From positions 1-64,000 of the forward strand of contig JADJPY010000005.1 in the NCBI GenBank assembly GCA_016713005.1: a DNA stretch of 64,000 bases, read 5' to 3'. This stretch comes from Ramlibacter sp. Its GTDB lineage: Bacteria > Pseudomonadota > Gammaproteobacteria > Burkholderiales > Burkholderiaceae_C. The position numbers were made by a program, and so were the translations under genes. Numbering within the stretch: position 1 is the first letter of the stretch; each line of letters begins with the position of its first letter. Under the pieces are notes generated by a model, which saw nothing but the letters and a program-made list of their open reading frames with translations, was not told where the DNA came from and did no database searches. Of the stretch, positions 21,339 to 29,317 are shown one piece after another.

Positions 21339-21633
21339 TCGGCATTCACCTCGATCACCTTGGCTGCCAACAAAATGGCCTCGTCGGCGGCCAGATCATC
21401 GACCCACTGGCGCGGCTTGCCCACCGCAATGGCGATTGCGGACAGCAGATCGTCGCCACGCTCGCCAAATAGGGTGAGCCAGTCGATCTCGGTGCGGCTT
21501 AGTGCTGCATTACCGGCGAAATCGTTTCGCAAAAAAGGCCGGCATCTGGCCAACCTTGAGCGGTTTGATGGCCAGCGTCTCGCCATTCAGTCAACTCAAG
21601 CGCCTGCGGGATGAGTTTTTCCAGATCGGTCAT
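21218..21633 (-). CDS. Tail assembly chaperone (gpG-like), frameshifted near its N-terminus
   Basis: The start MTDLEKLIPQALELT is at 21633. The natural continuation NGETLAIKPLKVGQMPAFL lies in another frame (shift near 21590), and RTEIDWLTLFGERGDDLLSA in a third (shift near 21545, at a run of six T). The rest (AADEAILLAAKVIEVNADFF, VMPKLDGLFTQAK) runs to 21218. The composition and place between the tube protein and tape measure match the helical chaperones that coat the tape measure before tube polymerisation. Codons at 21337-21332 form a perfect T-TTT-TTT slippery heptamer in frame. Confidence 0.55.
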
Positions 21634-21650
21634 GGTGATTCCCCTTCTGG

Positions 21651-22403
21651 CTACAACTGAATGATTCGGCCGAATTGGCCCAGCGCCGCGTCGAAGGGCT
21701 TGGTGGCATCGGCCAACAACGAGCCTTCCATTTCGAACTTGTTGTAGTCATCCGAAATAAACGAGATTTCCTTCAAGGGATCGAAGGCCACGCGGTACAA
21801 CTCGACCAGCACCTTGGCGTTGCCTTGTGCGGTATTGAGCCCTTCCAGACGCAAATAGCGCTCTGGCAGTGGTTGCGTAAAGATTCCAATCTCGGTGGTC
21901 ACACCAAAGCCGTAGCTGGCCTTGAACGGGGCCGTAAAGCCGGTGACCTCCAGAAACTGGATGGCACCGAAATCAGTCTCGGCGGTGTAGTTCGTGCCCA
22001 ACACCAGGGTTGCCGGTGTGGCGGCCGAATCTGTGACGACCAAGGTCGAAACCTTGGGATGGGCCAGAAAGTAGCGGTCCCCAATGACGGGGGCCGCCCC
22101 GCCAAGTGGCTCGCCGGTCACGGTACCGGCAGCACCCGTCACAAAGTTGCCGTACAGCGCCAGGGCGAGGTTTTCTTTGGTGAATTCCTCAATGGTCAGT
22201 TTGACCGTGGCAGACTTTTGCTTGACCATGCGGTGGTCCAGCGTGCGCTGACCAGTCTGGCTCTCGTAGTGCTCCAGCACATCGGTTTTGAGGGAGAGTT
22301 TGAGTTCGGCCACGTTGCCCGGCGAGCGGACTTCAATGGGTTCACCATTGGCGTCGCGTTTACCGAGGTAGACACGGCCTTGGAAGGATGCATAGGTGCT
22401 CAT
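21651..22403 (-). CDS. Major tail tube protein
   Basis: This 250-residue intact protein starts MSTYASFQGRVYLGKRDANG. The first 90 residues (VAELKLSLKTDVLEHYES, ATVKLTIEEFTKENLALAL) and the end (VELYRVAFDPLKEISFISDD, FEMEGSLLADAT) have the beta-sandwich signature of siphovirus tail tube proteins that stack into rings around the tape measure. The middle (GDRYFLAHPKVSTLVVTD) is an added domain of the immunoglobulin-like kind often seen in tubes. It overlaps the upstream small gene by four bases and is followed by the chaperone genes. Confidence 0.75.
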   Translation of the reverse strand: MSTYASFQGRVYLGKRDANGEPIEVRSPGNVAELKLSLKTDVLEHYESQTGQRTLDHRMVKQKSATVKLTIEEFTKENLALALYGNFVTGAAGTVTGEPLGGAAPVIGDRYFLAHPKVSTLVVTDSAATPATLVLGTNYTAETDFGAIQFLEVTGFTAPFKASYGFGVTTEIGIFTQPLPERYLRLEGLNTAQGNAKVLVELYRVAFDPLKEISFISDDYNKFEMEGSLLADATKPFDAALGQFGRIIQL

Positions 22404-22615
22404 GGCTTGGGTTCCTTAATAGGTTTGGAGGGGTGGGACAAATTGACTGCGGCTGTCTCAGTGCTGGAGACGAATTTCTGGTTCGATGGTTCTGGTCGGG
22501 CGATGCCCTGTGCCAGCAGCCACTCAAACGTTGGTGCATCGACTTCAAGTCGCGCACCGACCTGGAAGGTTTTGCCTGCGTGGGTGTGCGGTTTCAAAAG
22601 AACAAGTTGTGGCAT
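22400..22615 (-). CDS. Small phage protein between tail terminator and tail tube (DUF7210-like)
   Basis: This is a 71-residue protein starting MPQLVLLKPHTHAGKTFQVG, then LEVDAPTFEWLLAQGIA and a Pro/Ser-rich tail. Short proteins with this 'K-x-H-x-H-x-G' opening are regularly found in this slot of siphovirus genomes; the DUF number is from memory. It is packed against both neighbours (four-base overlap with the tube gene, three-base gap to the terminator gene). No catalytic function is suggested. Confidence 0.55.
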   Translation of the reverse strand: MPQLVLLKPHTHAGKTFQVGARLEVDAPTFEWLLAQGIARPEPSNQKFVSSTETAAVNLSHPSKPIKEPKP

Positions 22616-22618
22616 GGG

Positions 22619-23062
22619 TCATCCGATCAGTGAAAGGTCATGGGCCATGGTTCGATAGCTGAACTGGTAGCGCGCGGGAAGCGCGGCGATCAGCGCGTCG
22701 GCGTCCTCCACATCCCACTCACAGTCCAGTTCTCGCAGGCCCACGCAGAGCCCGCTCAAATTGGCATTGGCAAAGAGCGCCGCGTGGGCTGCAACCAGCA
22801 GACCGTCGGCGATCGTCTCGGGTGCTTTGCCCACTGCTTCACGCGAAAGCGCCACGATGCGAAGCACCAATTGGCGCTCGACGCGGTAGTTGACACGAGG
22901 AGAGACGGTGTCCGATTCAGGAAAGATCAGCAGTGCGGGTGACTGCTCGCGGGTGAGGCCATTGGGCGGCGAGCGAATCAAGGTGACTCCATTGGCCAAT
23001 GCAATGGGTGCCAGCAAGGCCATCACCGCCTGAATAATGCGTTCGCGAAGAGATTCGTTCAT
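22619..23062 (-). CDS. Probable tail terminator / tail completion protein
   Basis: This 147-residue protein starts MNESLRERIIQAVMALL; CGAGG lies about ten bases upstream of the ATG at 23062. It contains VTLIRSPPNG, ALLIFPESD and a beta-rich end with YRVERQLVLRIVAL and PARYQFSYRTMAHDLS. The alternating strands and position just before the tube gene fit the ring proteins that cap the tail (gpU-like). The frame extends further upstream, but that part lies over an opposite-strand gene and lacks a start signal. Confidence 0.55.
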   Translation of the reverse strand: MNESLRERIIQAVMALLAPIALANGVTLIRSPPNGLTREQSPALLIFPESDTVSPRVNYRVERQLVLRIVALSREAVGKAPETIADGLLVAAHAALFANANLSGLCVGLRELDCEWDVEDADALIAALPARYQFSYRTMAHDLSLIG

Positions 23063-23118
23063 GAGAAATTGCCTCGATTCGTAAAATGGAGAGTTGAAAA
23101 GAACGACTGAAAAGAACC

Positions 23119-23734
23119 ATGGCCACCACACCACCCAAGAAGCCCCATCGCAGCAGTCAGTCATCACCGACCCACTACACGCTCCTGGTCGAACTGGAAG
23201 AGACCAGTCCCACCATCTGGCGGCGCATCCACATTGATGGCCGCGCACGACTGGACGCGTTTCACCACGTTTTGCAGGCCGCCATGGGCTGGTCTGACTC
23301 GCATTTGCGAGTTCGAGATCCGGGAGCGCAAGTACGGCACCCGACCCAGATTCCTGGATGAGGCCATCCGTCTTGATCGAGAAAAGTTCCGACTCAACCA
23401 AGTCGGGCGGGTGCCCTGCACCTACCTGTGACTTTGGGGACAGTTGGGCTCACCGCATCACGGTCGAATCCATCGAACCTGACGAAAGACCGCCCAATCC
23501 CGCACTGTCTGGGTTGAAGCTGGAGCCAGGGCCTGTCCACCTGAAGACGCCGGTGGTGTAGGGCAATACCAGGACTTCCTGGAGTCCTTGGAGAACGACC
23601 CCTACGGTGAGGAAACCAAAGCGACCCGGGAATGGGCCGGGCTGGACTTTGATCCTGAGCGCTTTGACCGTCAAGCTGCCAACAACGCCATCGACCGGCT
23701 GCTTTGGAACGGCTGGATCAAAATCGGTGCATGA
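23119..23734 (+). pseudogene. Plasmid pRiA4b ORF-3-like protein, frameshifted, inserted between head and tail genes
   Basis: This gene is on the opposite strand to the late operon. The start MATTPPKKPHRSSQSSP leads into YTLLVELEETSPTIWRRI and LDAFHHVLQAAMGWSDSHL, the hallmark of pRiA4b ORF-3 proteins. Later parts lie in other frames: EFEIRERKYG (shift near 23300), YDFGDSWAHRITVE (shift near 23428), CPPEDAGGVGQY (shift near 23530), ending WNGWIKIGA and TGA at 23732-23734. The family is widespread on plasmids and transposons; its function is unknown. Its orientation and lack of overlap with neighbours mark it as an acquired cargo gene. Confidence 0.65.
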
Positions 23735-23755
23735 AATTCGACTGTCGATCTTGAC

Positions 23756-24040
23756 CTACAGCTTGCTCAGTGACGCACGACGCTCCGAGCCATCGCCTAT
23801 CGCCGTGATTTCACGCACGCGATAGCTCTGGCCAGAGATCTCTAGTGTGTTACCCGCCGCCAAACACGGGAGCCAGGTCAGGGGATACCGGATGGCATAG
23901 TCCCGACTGACGCCCAGGCCGCTAAGTACATCCTCATCGGGTGCACGGAAGTCAACCATGACCTCCGTGCTATCGAAGACGGCCTTCTTGAGCATTCCCG
24001 CGTTGGCCGCCGCGGCGTAGAGAAACTCAACGCTGAGCAT
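23756..24040 (-). CDS. Head-tail joining protein, lambda gpFII-like
   Basis: This 94-residue protein starts MLSVEFLYAAAANAGMLKKA and ends ITAIGDGSERRASLSKL. The size, the beta-rich C-terminus with ISGQSYRVREI, and the location directly after the capsid gene fit the small proteins that bind the neck of lambda-like heads. The start at 24040 is preferred because it lies just after the capsid stop; there is no strong ribosome-binding site, so translation may be coupled. Confidence 0.6.
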   Translation of the reverse strand: MLSVEFLYAAAANAGMLKKAVFDSTEVMVDFRAPDEDVLSGLGVSRDYAIRYPLTWLPCLAAGNTLEISGQSYRVREITAIGDGSERRASLSKL

Positions 24041-24051
24041 CAGACAGAGCG

Positions 24052-25055
24052 TTACGCCACGGTCAGCTTGACCAACACACCCGGACGGTGGCACATGGGC
24101 AGCGGATTGGCCTGCGTATGCAGATCCGTGCCACGCTCGAACTTGCGTGGCTGCTGCTTCGCGTACAGCACCTGCCCCAGCGTGTTGGCGGTCTCGTTGA
24201 AGTCCGCCGGTGCAAAGTAGGTGCTGAAGGTGTCCACCGTGCCCAGCGGGAAAGCATGGGCTTCACCAGCGGCAATGAAGCGCCGCGATACACCGCTGAA
24301 GTCGGTTGCCTGACCACGGTATTCCTCGAAGGTGATACCCCCGAAGGTGAAGCCTGCGCGCATGTCGTTGATGAGCACAGCGCCTTGCTGCCAATAGGTG
24401 TAAGCCTTCTCGACCTTGGAGTGACCTGTGAGCGCATCAAAGAACTCGGGCGAGCACAGCACGTGAATGCCAGTCATGAATTCACCTTTGAGGTTGTCCT
24501 CCAGATGGCGCAGCACCTCGGCGCACTTGGTCTTGACGTTGGTATTGGCATTACCCAGATCAAAAGGCACAGTCGCAGGCGAAATGCCAAACTCGTCGTA
24601 CAGGTCGTAAATCACCGAGCCATCAGCGTCCAGAATCACGCCTTTGAGTGCGCCCATGCGCAGGTGCTCCAACGTGATGGCGTGCTTGTTGCGCATGGTC
24701 TCCAGGTGGCGCGCCATGACGCCTGCCACGCTCTCCATCTCGGTCTCAGAGCCAAAAGCACGGATGCCCTGGACTTCTTCCGGCAGGACCACGTCGTCAT
24801 GGGGAATGTGCGGAATCACAAAGGAGCGCACCTTGCGCTTGCCACGTGCGCCCACCGTACCGGGCGAGCCCGGAGGCATGGTGGGCAGCAGGTTCAGGAC
24901 GCCGTTCTGCTCTTCCACGATGACCTGGCGGGTGCGTACTGGCTTGACTGGAAAAGGTTCAAGGCCTCCATGCGACCGTAACGGTTGGGGATGATGTTGA
25001 TGGCAGCGGTGAGTGCGGCCATCGAAAACGCGGGGGTGTTGAATGGATTGTTCAT
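24052..25055 (-). CDS. Major capsid protein, lambda gpE family, one frameshift
   Basis: The ATG at 25055 begins MNNPFNTPAFSMAALTAAIN and INIIPNRYGRMEAL, the usual gpE-family N-terminus. Near 24955 (CTTTTCC) the frame slips and continues as FPVKPVRTRQVIVEEQNG. The remainder is typical: LLPTMPPGSPG, VRSFVIPHIPHDDVVLPEE, DLYDEFGISPATVPFDL, VLCSPEFFDALTGHSKVE, FGGITFEEYRGQ, EAHAFPLGTVDTF, and the end CHRPGVLVKLTVA. Rejoined length is about 334 residues, normal for the family. It follows the decoration protein gene, as in lambda. Confidence 0.85.
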
Positions 25056-25099
25056 GGTGAGGTGTCCGATCAATGTTAAAAATCAAGCCAATAGGCCAA

Positions 25100-25480
25100 T
25101 CAAGCGGATTGGCGAATCAAGATGCCGAGTGACGCCAACTGCGCGGTGATGGCTGCCTGCTGATCGGTGGAAATCTCCACCGGCCAAACGACAGCTTTGG
25201 ATGCGACCACGCCGTGACGGGCGAGGATCAAAGCGTCTTCACGGTCGATGAGCGTGGCATCCACCGCACCCAGCAGGATTCCCACTGGAAAGTGGGATCC
25301 ATCCTCTGCGCCAGGGTCGAGTTGCTTGACCTTGGCGGTGGCTGTCACACGGCCCACGATGCAACCCAGTGGTAGGTTCTGGCCTGCCTCCACCGTGACT
25401 ACATCGCGCGAGTAATTGAGGCTGTCTTCCTCGTACTTGACGAGGTCGCCCAGGTTGAGGGCTTCATTGATGACGTTCAT
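25100..25480 (-). CDS. Head decoration protein, lambda gpD family
   Basis: This 126-residue intact protein starts MNVINEALNLGDLVKYEED and contains SRDVVTVEAGQNLPLGCIVG, HFPVGILLGAVDAT and ARHGVVASKAVVWP, all typical of the trimeric decoration proteins that stabilise expanded capsids. It lies between the scaffold/protease and capsid genes, matching lambda C-Nu3-D-E. The ATG at 25480 is the only reasonable start. Confidence 0.8.
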   Translation of the reverse strand: MNVINEALNLGDLVKYEEDSLNYSRDVVTVEAGQNLPLGCIVGRVTATAKVKQLDPGAEDGSHFPVGILLGAVDATLIDREDALILARHGVVASKAVVWPVEISTDQQAAITAQLASLGILIRQSA

Positions 25481-25498
25481 GGCTTGGATCCTTCCGAG

Positions 25499-25748
25499 TT
25501 AAATCTTTTGGGTGAGTTTCTTGCCCGCTGCCATCAAGGCACCGGTGTCGCCTGCAGCGCCCGCACCTTTAGGTGCTGCGTCAGGGGCAATGAGTGAGGT
25601 GATCTCTTCGCTCTGTGCACGGCTGGCCAGCAGGGTCTGGCGCACCTGAGCTGCCGAAAGGCCTTGGGTGAGAAACGAGGCAATGCGATGGCTTTGCCCG
25701 GCAAGTTGGCACAGCTCGGCAATGGAAATAGCCTGTTTCTGGATTCAT
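25499..25748 (-). CDS. Internal scaffold gene within the protease gene (Nu3-like), frameshifted
   Basis: An ATG at 25748 with a very good AAGGAG six bases upstream starts MNPET. After a shift in GAAACAGGC the frame reads AISIAELCQLAGQSHRIASF, LTQGLSAAQVRQTLLASRAQ and ends GALMAAGKKLTQKI at 25499, about 84 residues and largely helical. In lambda the scaffold Nu3 is made from an internal start within the protease gene C; this signal suggests the same design here. The C-terminus would be shared with the protease if the frames were joined. Confidence 0.55.
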
Positions 25749-26680
25749 ATGAATCTCCTTGGAGTTGGTTTGGAGGAAAGGAGGCGCTGGACTGGACGTC
25801 CATGGCTTTGGCACTGATCACGCGGGAAGCCAATGCCTCGCACGTTTTCTTGCGCCCAGGTAGGCGGTGAACTCGGATACAACCTGCTCGGCACTGGCCA
25901 GCGAATCCGCAAAGCCAGAGCGAACCGCGTCAGGTCCGAAGAACAAACCGGCCTGCGTATCGCGTATGGCCTTTGCTTGCATCCCGCGCATAGATGCCAC
26001 GTGGTCTACAAACAAGCCATAGAGTCGATCCACTTCGGTCTGCAGTCGGCCAAGTGCTGCTCTGTCGATGGGCTCATGCGGGGACAGATCGTTCTTGAAG
26101 TCACCAGCAGACACGGCCGTGAAGCGGTACCCCTCTTGGGCATCGCGAACCGACTGGTCCACATGCATGGCAATGACACCAATGGAGCCAACACCAGCGG
26201 TCTGCGTGACAAACACCAGGGATGCTGCGCAGGCAATGGCGTAGGCCGCAGAAAACGCCGAGTCACACGCCAGCGCCCAGACGGGCTTGATGGCATCGAT
26301 GGCGCGAACGTGCTGTGCCAGCTCGAACACGCCACCTGCCTCTCCGCCTGGAGAATCGATGTCCAGCAAGATGCCAGACACCGTCGGGTCGGCCGCAGCC
26401 GCATCAAGCATCGCAGCAATGTCGCCGTAGGACGTCAACCCGGAAGCAGCATCGATGCCATAGCCCGGCGCACCAGCGAGCCGTGCACAGGAACAACCGC
26501 AATGCCGGTGGCAGCCATGTGTTGGCCTGAAGGGGATGCACGGGGCGGCGGCAAGGCCAGTTCTGACTGAATCGGCCAGTCAATACGAGAACCCAGAACC
26601 GAGAGAATGATGTCGAGTTTGGTACGCGCAAGCAGAAGCGGCGTCCCGTACAAACGAGACGCCAGGTGTGGCAATAACAT
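25499..26680 (-). CDS. Prohead protease, S49/SppA family, frameshifted
   Basis: This capsid-maturation protease is of the Ser-Lys dyad type. The start MLLPHLASRLYG at 26680 follows the portal stop by two bases. The frame shifts near 26440; SYGDIAAMLDAAAADP continues, with LLDIDSPGGEAGG, the serine in AGVGSIGVIAMH, the dyad lysine in SAGDFKNDLSP, and GLFFGPDAV. After EFTAYLGA (about 25855) further shifts lead into the C-terminal scaffold-like part ending at 25499. Without the shifts it would be about 393 residues with the Nu3-like region as its last fifth. The catalytic core itself is intact in one frame. Confidence 0.75.
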
Positions 26681-26682
26681 GG

Positions 26683-28193
26683 TCAGCGTCCTTGTGAAGG
26701 CGATTCGGAATGCGGCGTCGGCACAGCACTTCAGGGGCAGCGGACAGGGACTTGGTCAATTCGTGCCGGGGGTCTGAGTCAAAGACCAGCCCCAGGTCAT
26801 CGGCGCGTGCGTTGTCGGCAGCAATTTCCCGGTCGACGTCCTCTGCGTCATAGCCGTTCGCCGAAATGGCCTCAGACCTGCTCATCAGTCCAGAGCGAAT
26901 GGCAGCCTTCATGGCATCGGCCTCTTTGAGCGGATCCACCCATTGCCAGCCTTGTGGAATCCACTTGCAAGCCTGGTACTCGCGGCGTTTTGGTTGCACA
27001 GAGCCGTACCCTGGCAACGTCAGTGCGCCTTCGATGACCGCCTGGTCCATCCAAGCCGCCCAAATCGGTCGGCACAGTTGATGCACGATGACGCCGTGCT
27101 GCAAGGACTCCACGCGGCGTCGAAACTCCAGGAGCCCGGCCCGAATGGATGAGTAGTTGACCTGCGTTAGGTCGCCCGTGAGTTGCTCATAGGTGACACC
27201 CATGGCAGCGGCCACCGCGCGAAACTGCATACGCAGGAATTCGGAATACGAACCACCCACGTCCGCAGGCTGAGAAAATTTGATGTCCTCCCCAGGCTCC
27301 AGGATTTGCATAGTGCCGGGCTCCAAACCTGCCAGCGCGACTCCATTGGAGTCGGCATTGCCTTCGCCCATCAGGCTGTCCTCGGGCGACAGACGGGTCA
27401 CAAAGCCCGCGAACATGGCGGCAGTTTTCTTGCGCACCAGTTCAGCGTCGTCGTACTGGTCCAGTTCGTTCAGTTTGACCAGCGCACGCGCCAGCCAGGG
27501 TTCTCCCCGGATCTGACCCGGCCGAAGCGGCCGGAACAGGTGAATGATTTCTGCGGCATCCACCCGCACGGTGCTCAAACCACCATCGCCCGACATGGGC
27601 GCAAGCAATCCGTCCTCCGGGTGAGAGCGATACAGGTGGTACGCCACCCGCCGCCCCAGCCGATCAAACTCAATGCCTGCGCGAATCAGGTTGCCGTTTT
27701 CTGCGGTGATGTTCATCTGAACGGGTAGATGCTCAGGCTCTAAAACCTGGATTTGCAGTGCAACACTCAAGACATCGTCGGGCCTGCGGTACCGAAGGCG
27801 AATCAGTGCCTCGCCACCTTCGAGCATGGCGCGGCAGGCCATCGCCTGCAGTCCATAGAAGTCGGTGAGTCCAGCTGCATCGGCTTCCACGGTCCAATTG
27901 CGCCAGAGGGCTTGGACCGCCTCGCGCTGCTGTGGGTTGGCCAGCATCGATTGGGGCTTGATGCCCGTTCCTATGGCGTTGGCGACATAGGACTCCAGCG
28001 CAGAGTTGGCCCAGGCGTTGCGGCGCACCAGATCGCGGCTCTTGGCGCGCAATTCATTCTGGTTAAACAGCATGGCTGCAACCGCGCCGGGATTGCCCAC
28101 CGACCAGGAAAGTGCTCGCCTGCCGCCACCCACTCCGTCATAGGTGGGCGTGGATGCCAGCAGCTTCTTGCGAATAGATTTAAACCAGCCCAT
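26683..28193 (-). CDS. Portal protein, lambda gpB family
   Basis: This protein forms the dodecameric DNA entry ring. The ATG at 28193 gives MGWFKSIRKKLLAS; the gpW-like stop overlaps it. Typical blocks are RDLVRRNAWANSALESYVA, NAIGTGIKPQS, GGEALIRLRYRR, AAEIIHLFRPLRPGQIRG, GVTYEQLTGDLTQVNYSSIR and WIPQGWQWVDPLKEADAM. Length is about 502 residues. A shift close to the end (GTGCTGTGCCG near 26720) probably hides the native C-terminus; read one base over it ends with TGA at 26683-26685, two bases before the protease start. Confidence 0.88.
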
Positions 28194-28414
28194 CAGGTGC
28201 CCTTTGACGTGTTGATGCGAATCTGGCGTGGGGCATCGGGCCACAGACCCGTGGCCGTAGCCTGCTCCGAAAGCCCACGACGGACGTCACGCATGGCCAC
28301 GCGCAGTTCATCCACCGAGCGGTACTCCACCGTCTTGTCGCCGAAGGTCACCCTGCGTTCACCCTTGGCAAGAGCGCTCTCTAATGCCTGGAGTTGGGTT
28401 TCTGTAAAGGCCAT
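28193..28414 (-). CDS. Head-tail joining protein, gpW family
   Basis: This 73-residue protein starts MAFTETQLQALESALAKGER and contains RRVTFGDKTVEYRSVDEL, the signature of gpW, which binds below the portal before tail attachment. The order gpW then portal is as in lambda. It overlaps the portal start and abuts the upstream fibre-like gene. Confidence 0.8.
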   Translation of the reverse strand: MAFTETQLQALESALAKGERRVTFGDKTVEYRSVDELRVAMRDVRRGLSEQATATGLWPDAPRQIRINTSKGT

Positions 28415-28806
28415 CAGCGATACACCACGAGGTTGATTTCAGAGGAGTCGTCAAACGACGATGCAGCGGTCGCGCAGGAGATGTCGACGTACTGCACAGT
28501 TTTAAGGTCGGAGCTGGCACGCACCAAGGCCAAGCGCTGCTGGCCGGTATTGGTGCTGCTGCGAGCCAGCGCCGTCCAGCAGTAGTTCGTATCCGGCATC
28601 GCCACAGCGAAACGCACGCGGTACCGGCCTGCCGCTGTGCGCGCCACACTAGCGACGCTGTGCGAACCATGGATCACCACCTGACCACCCACGTAGCCAA
28701 AGCTCACCCATACCCGGGCAATACCGGGATGCGTCGCGTCGATCTTGGTTTTGACCTCGAAACCGATGCGCGCAGCCAGTGCAGCAATGCTGGACGCAAG
28801 ACTCAT
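28414..28806 (-). CDS. Small virion protein, possibly fibre-related
   Basis: This is a 130-residue protein with a short helical N-terminus (MSLASSIAALAARIG) that resembles the start of the next gene upstream, then a compact beta domain (VVIHGSHSVASVARTAAGR, YRVRFAVAMPDTNYCWTAL) ending SSEINLVVYR. C-terminal domains of the 'YRVxFxxxMxDxNY' kind occur at the tips of phage fibre proteins. It sits between terminase and gpW genes, where lambda has nothing comparable. Role inferred only. Confidence 0.5.
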   Translation of the reverse strand: MSLASSIAALAARIGFEVKTKIDATHPGIARVWVSFGYVGGQVVIHGSHSVASVARTAAGRYRVRFAVAMPDTNYCWTALARSSTNTGQQRLALVRASSDLKTVQYVDISCATAASSFDDSSEINLVVYR

Positions 28807-29297
28807 CAGACCAGTGCCCCATTGAAGATCAGGATAAAGTCGGTATCGGTGTTGCCCACATCGCTGGCTGCTACTGCCCCAATGTTGGTGCGGGCCTGAA
28901 GCTGTTCAGCCACCGTCAAGGTCTGCGCCGCATCGAAGCGCACGCGCAGATTGACGGCACTCAGAATCGCGTCCAGACCGCTTGTGCCGTTCTGCAGAGC
29001 CTGCTGGATCTCCAGCAGAGTGTCATAAGCGGCGTCGGCACCACCCAAAATGTCGGCCTTGAGCGCGTCCAGCAGAGTCACGATCTTGTTGGACGAGTAG
29101 GTGCTGGTCGTGGCGATCTGGCTGTCGTCGATGGCGATCGCGGACAAGACTGCTGCCTTGAGTTCGTTAATGGCAGCGACCAGGCTCGATTTGTCGGTCG
29201 TCGACAGGCTGGCCAGACTGCCTGCGGTGGCCCGGACATCGTTAAATTCCTGAGCAACCCGGATGACCAGGCTCTCAATACGGGTAGCAAGACTCAT
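28806..29297 (-). CDS. Tail-fibre-like virion protein
   Basis: This 163-residue protein has an N-terminal helical region (MSLATRIESLVIRVAQEFND), SLVAAINELKAAV heptads, then DAAYDTLLEIQQALQNGTS and VRFDAAQTLTVAEQLQARTN with IGAVAASDVGNTDTDF, a sequence typical of short phage fibre segments. The unusual place between terL and gpW, and the shared opening with the next gene, suggest the two arose by duplication or form one trimeric appendage. Confidence 0.6.
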   Translation of the reverse strand: MSLATRIESLVIRVAQEFNDVRATAGSLASLSTTDKSSLVAAINELKAAVLSAIAIDDSQIATTSTYSSNKIVTLLDALKADILGGADAAYDTLLEIQQALQNGTSGLDAILSAVNLRVRFDAAQTLTVAEQLQARTNIGAVAASDVGNTDTDFILIFNGALV

Positions 29298-29317
29298 AAA
29301 AACACTCCTTTAAAAAT

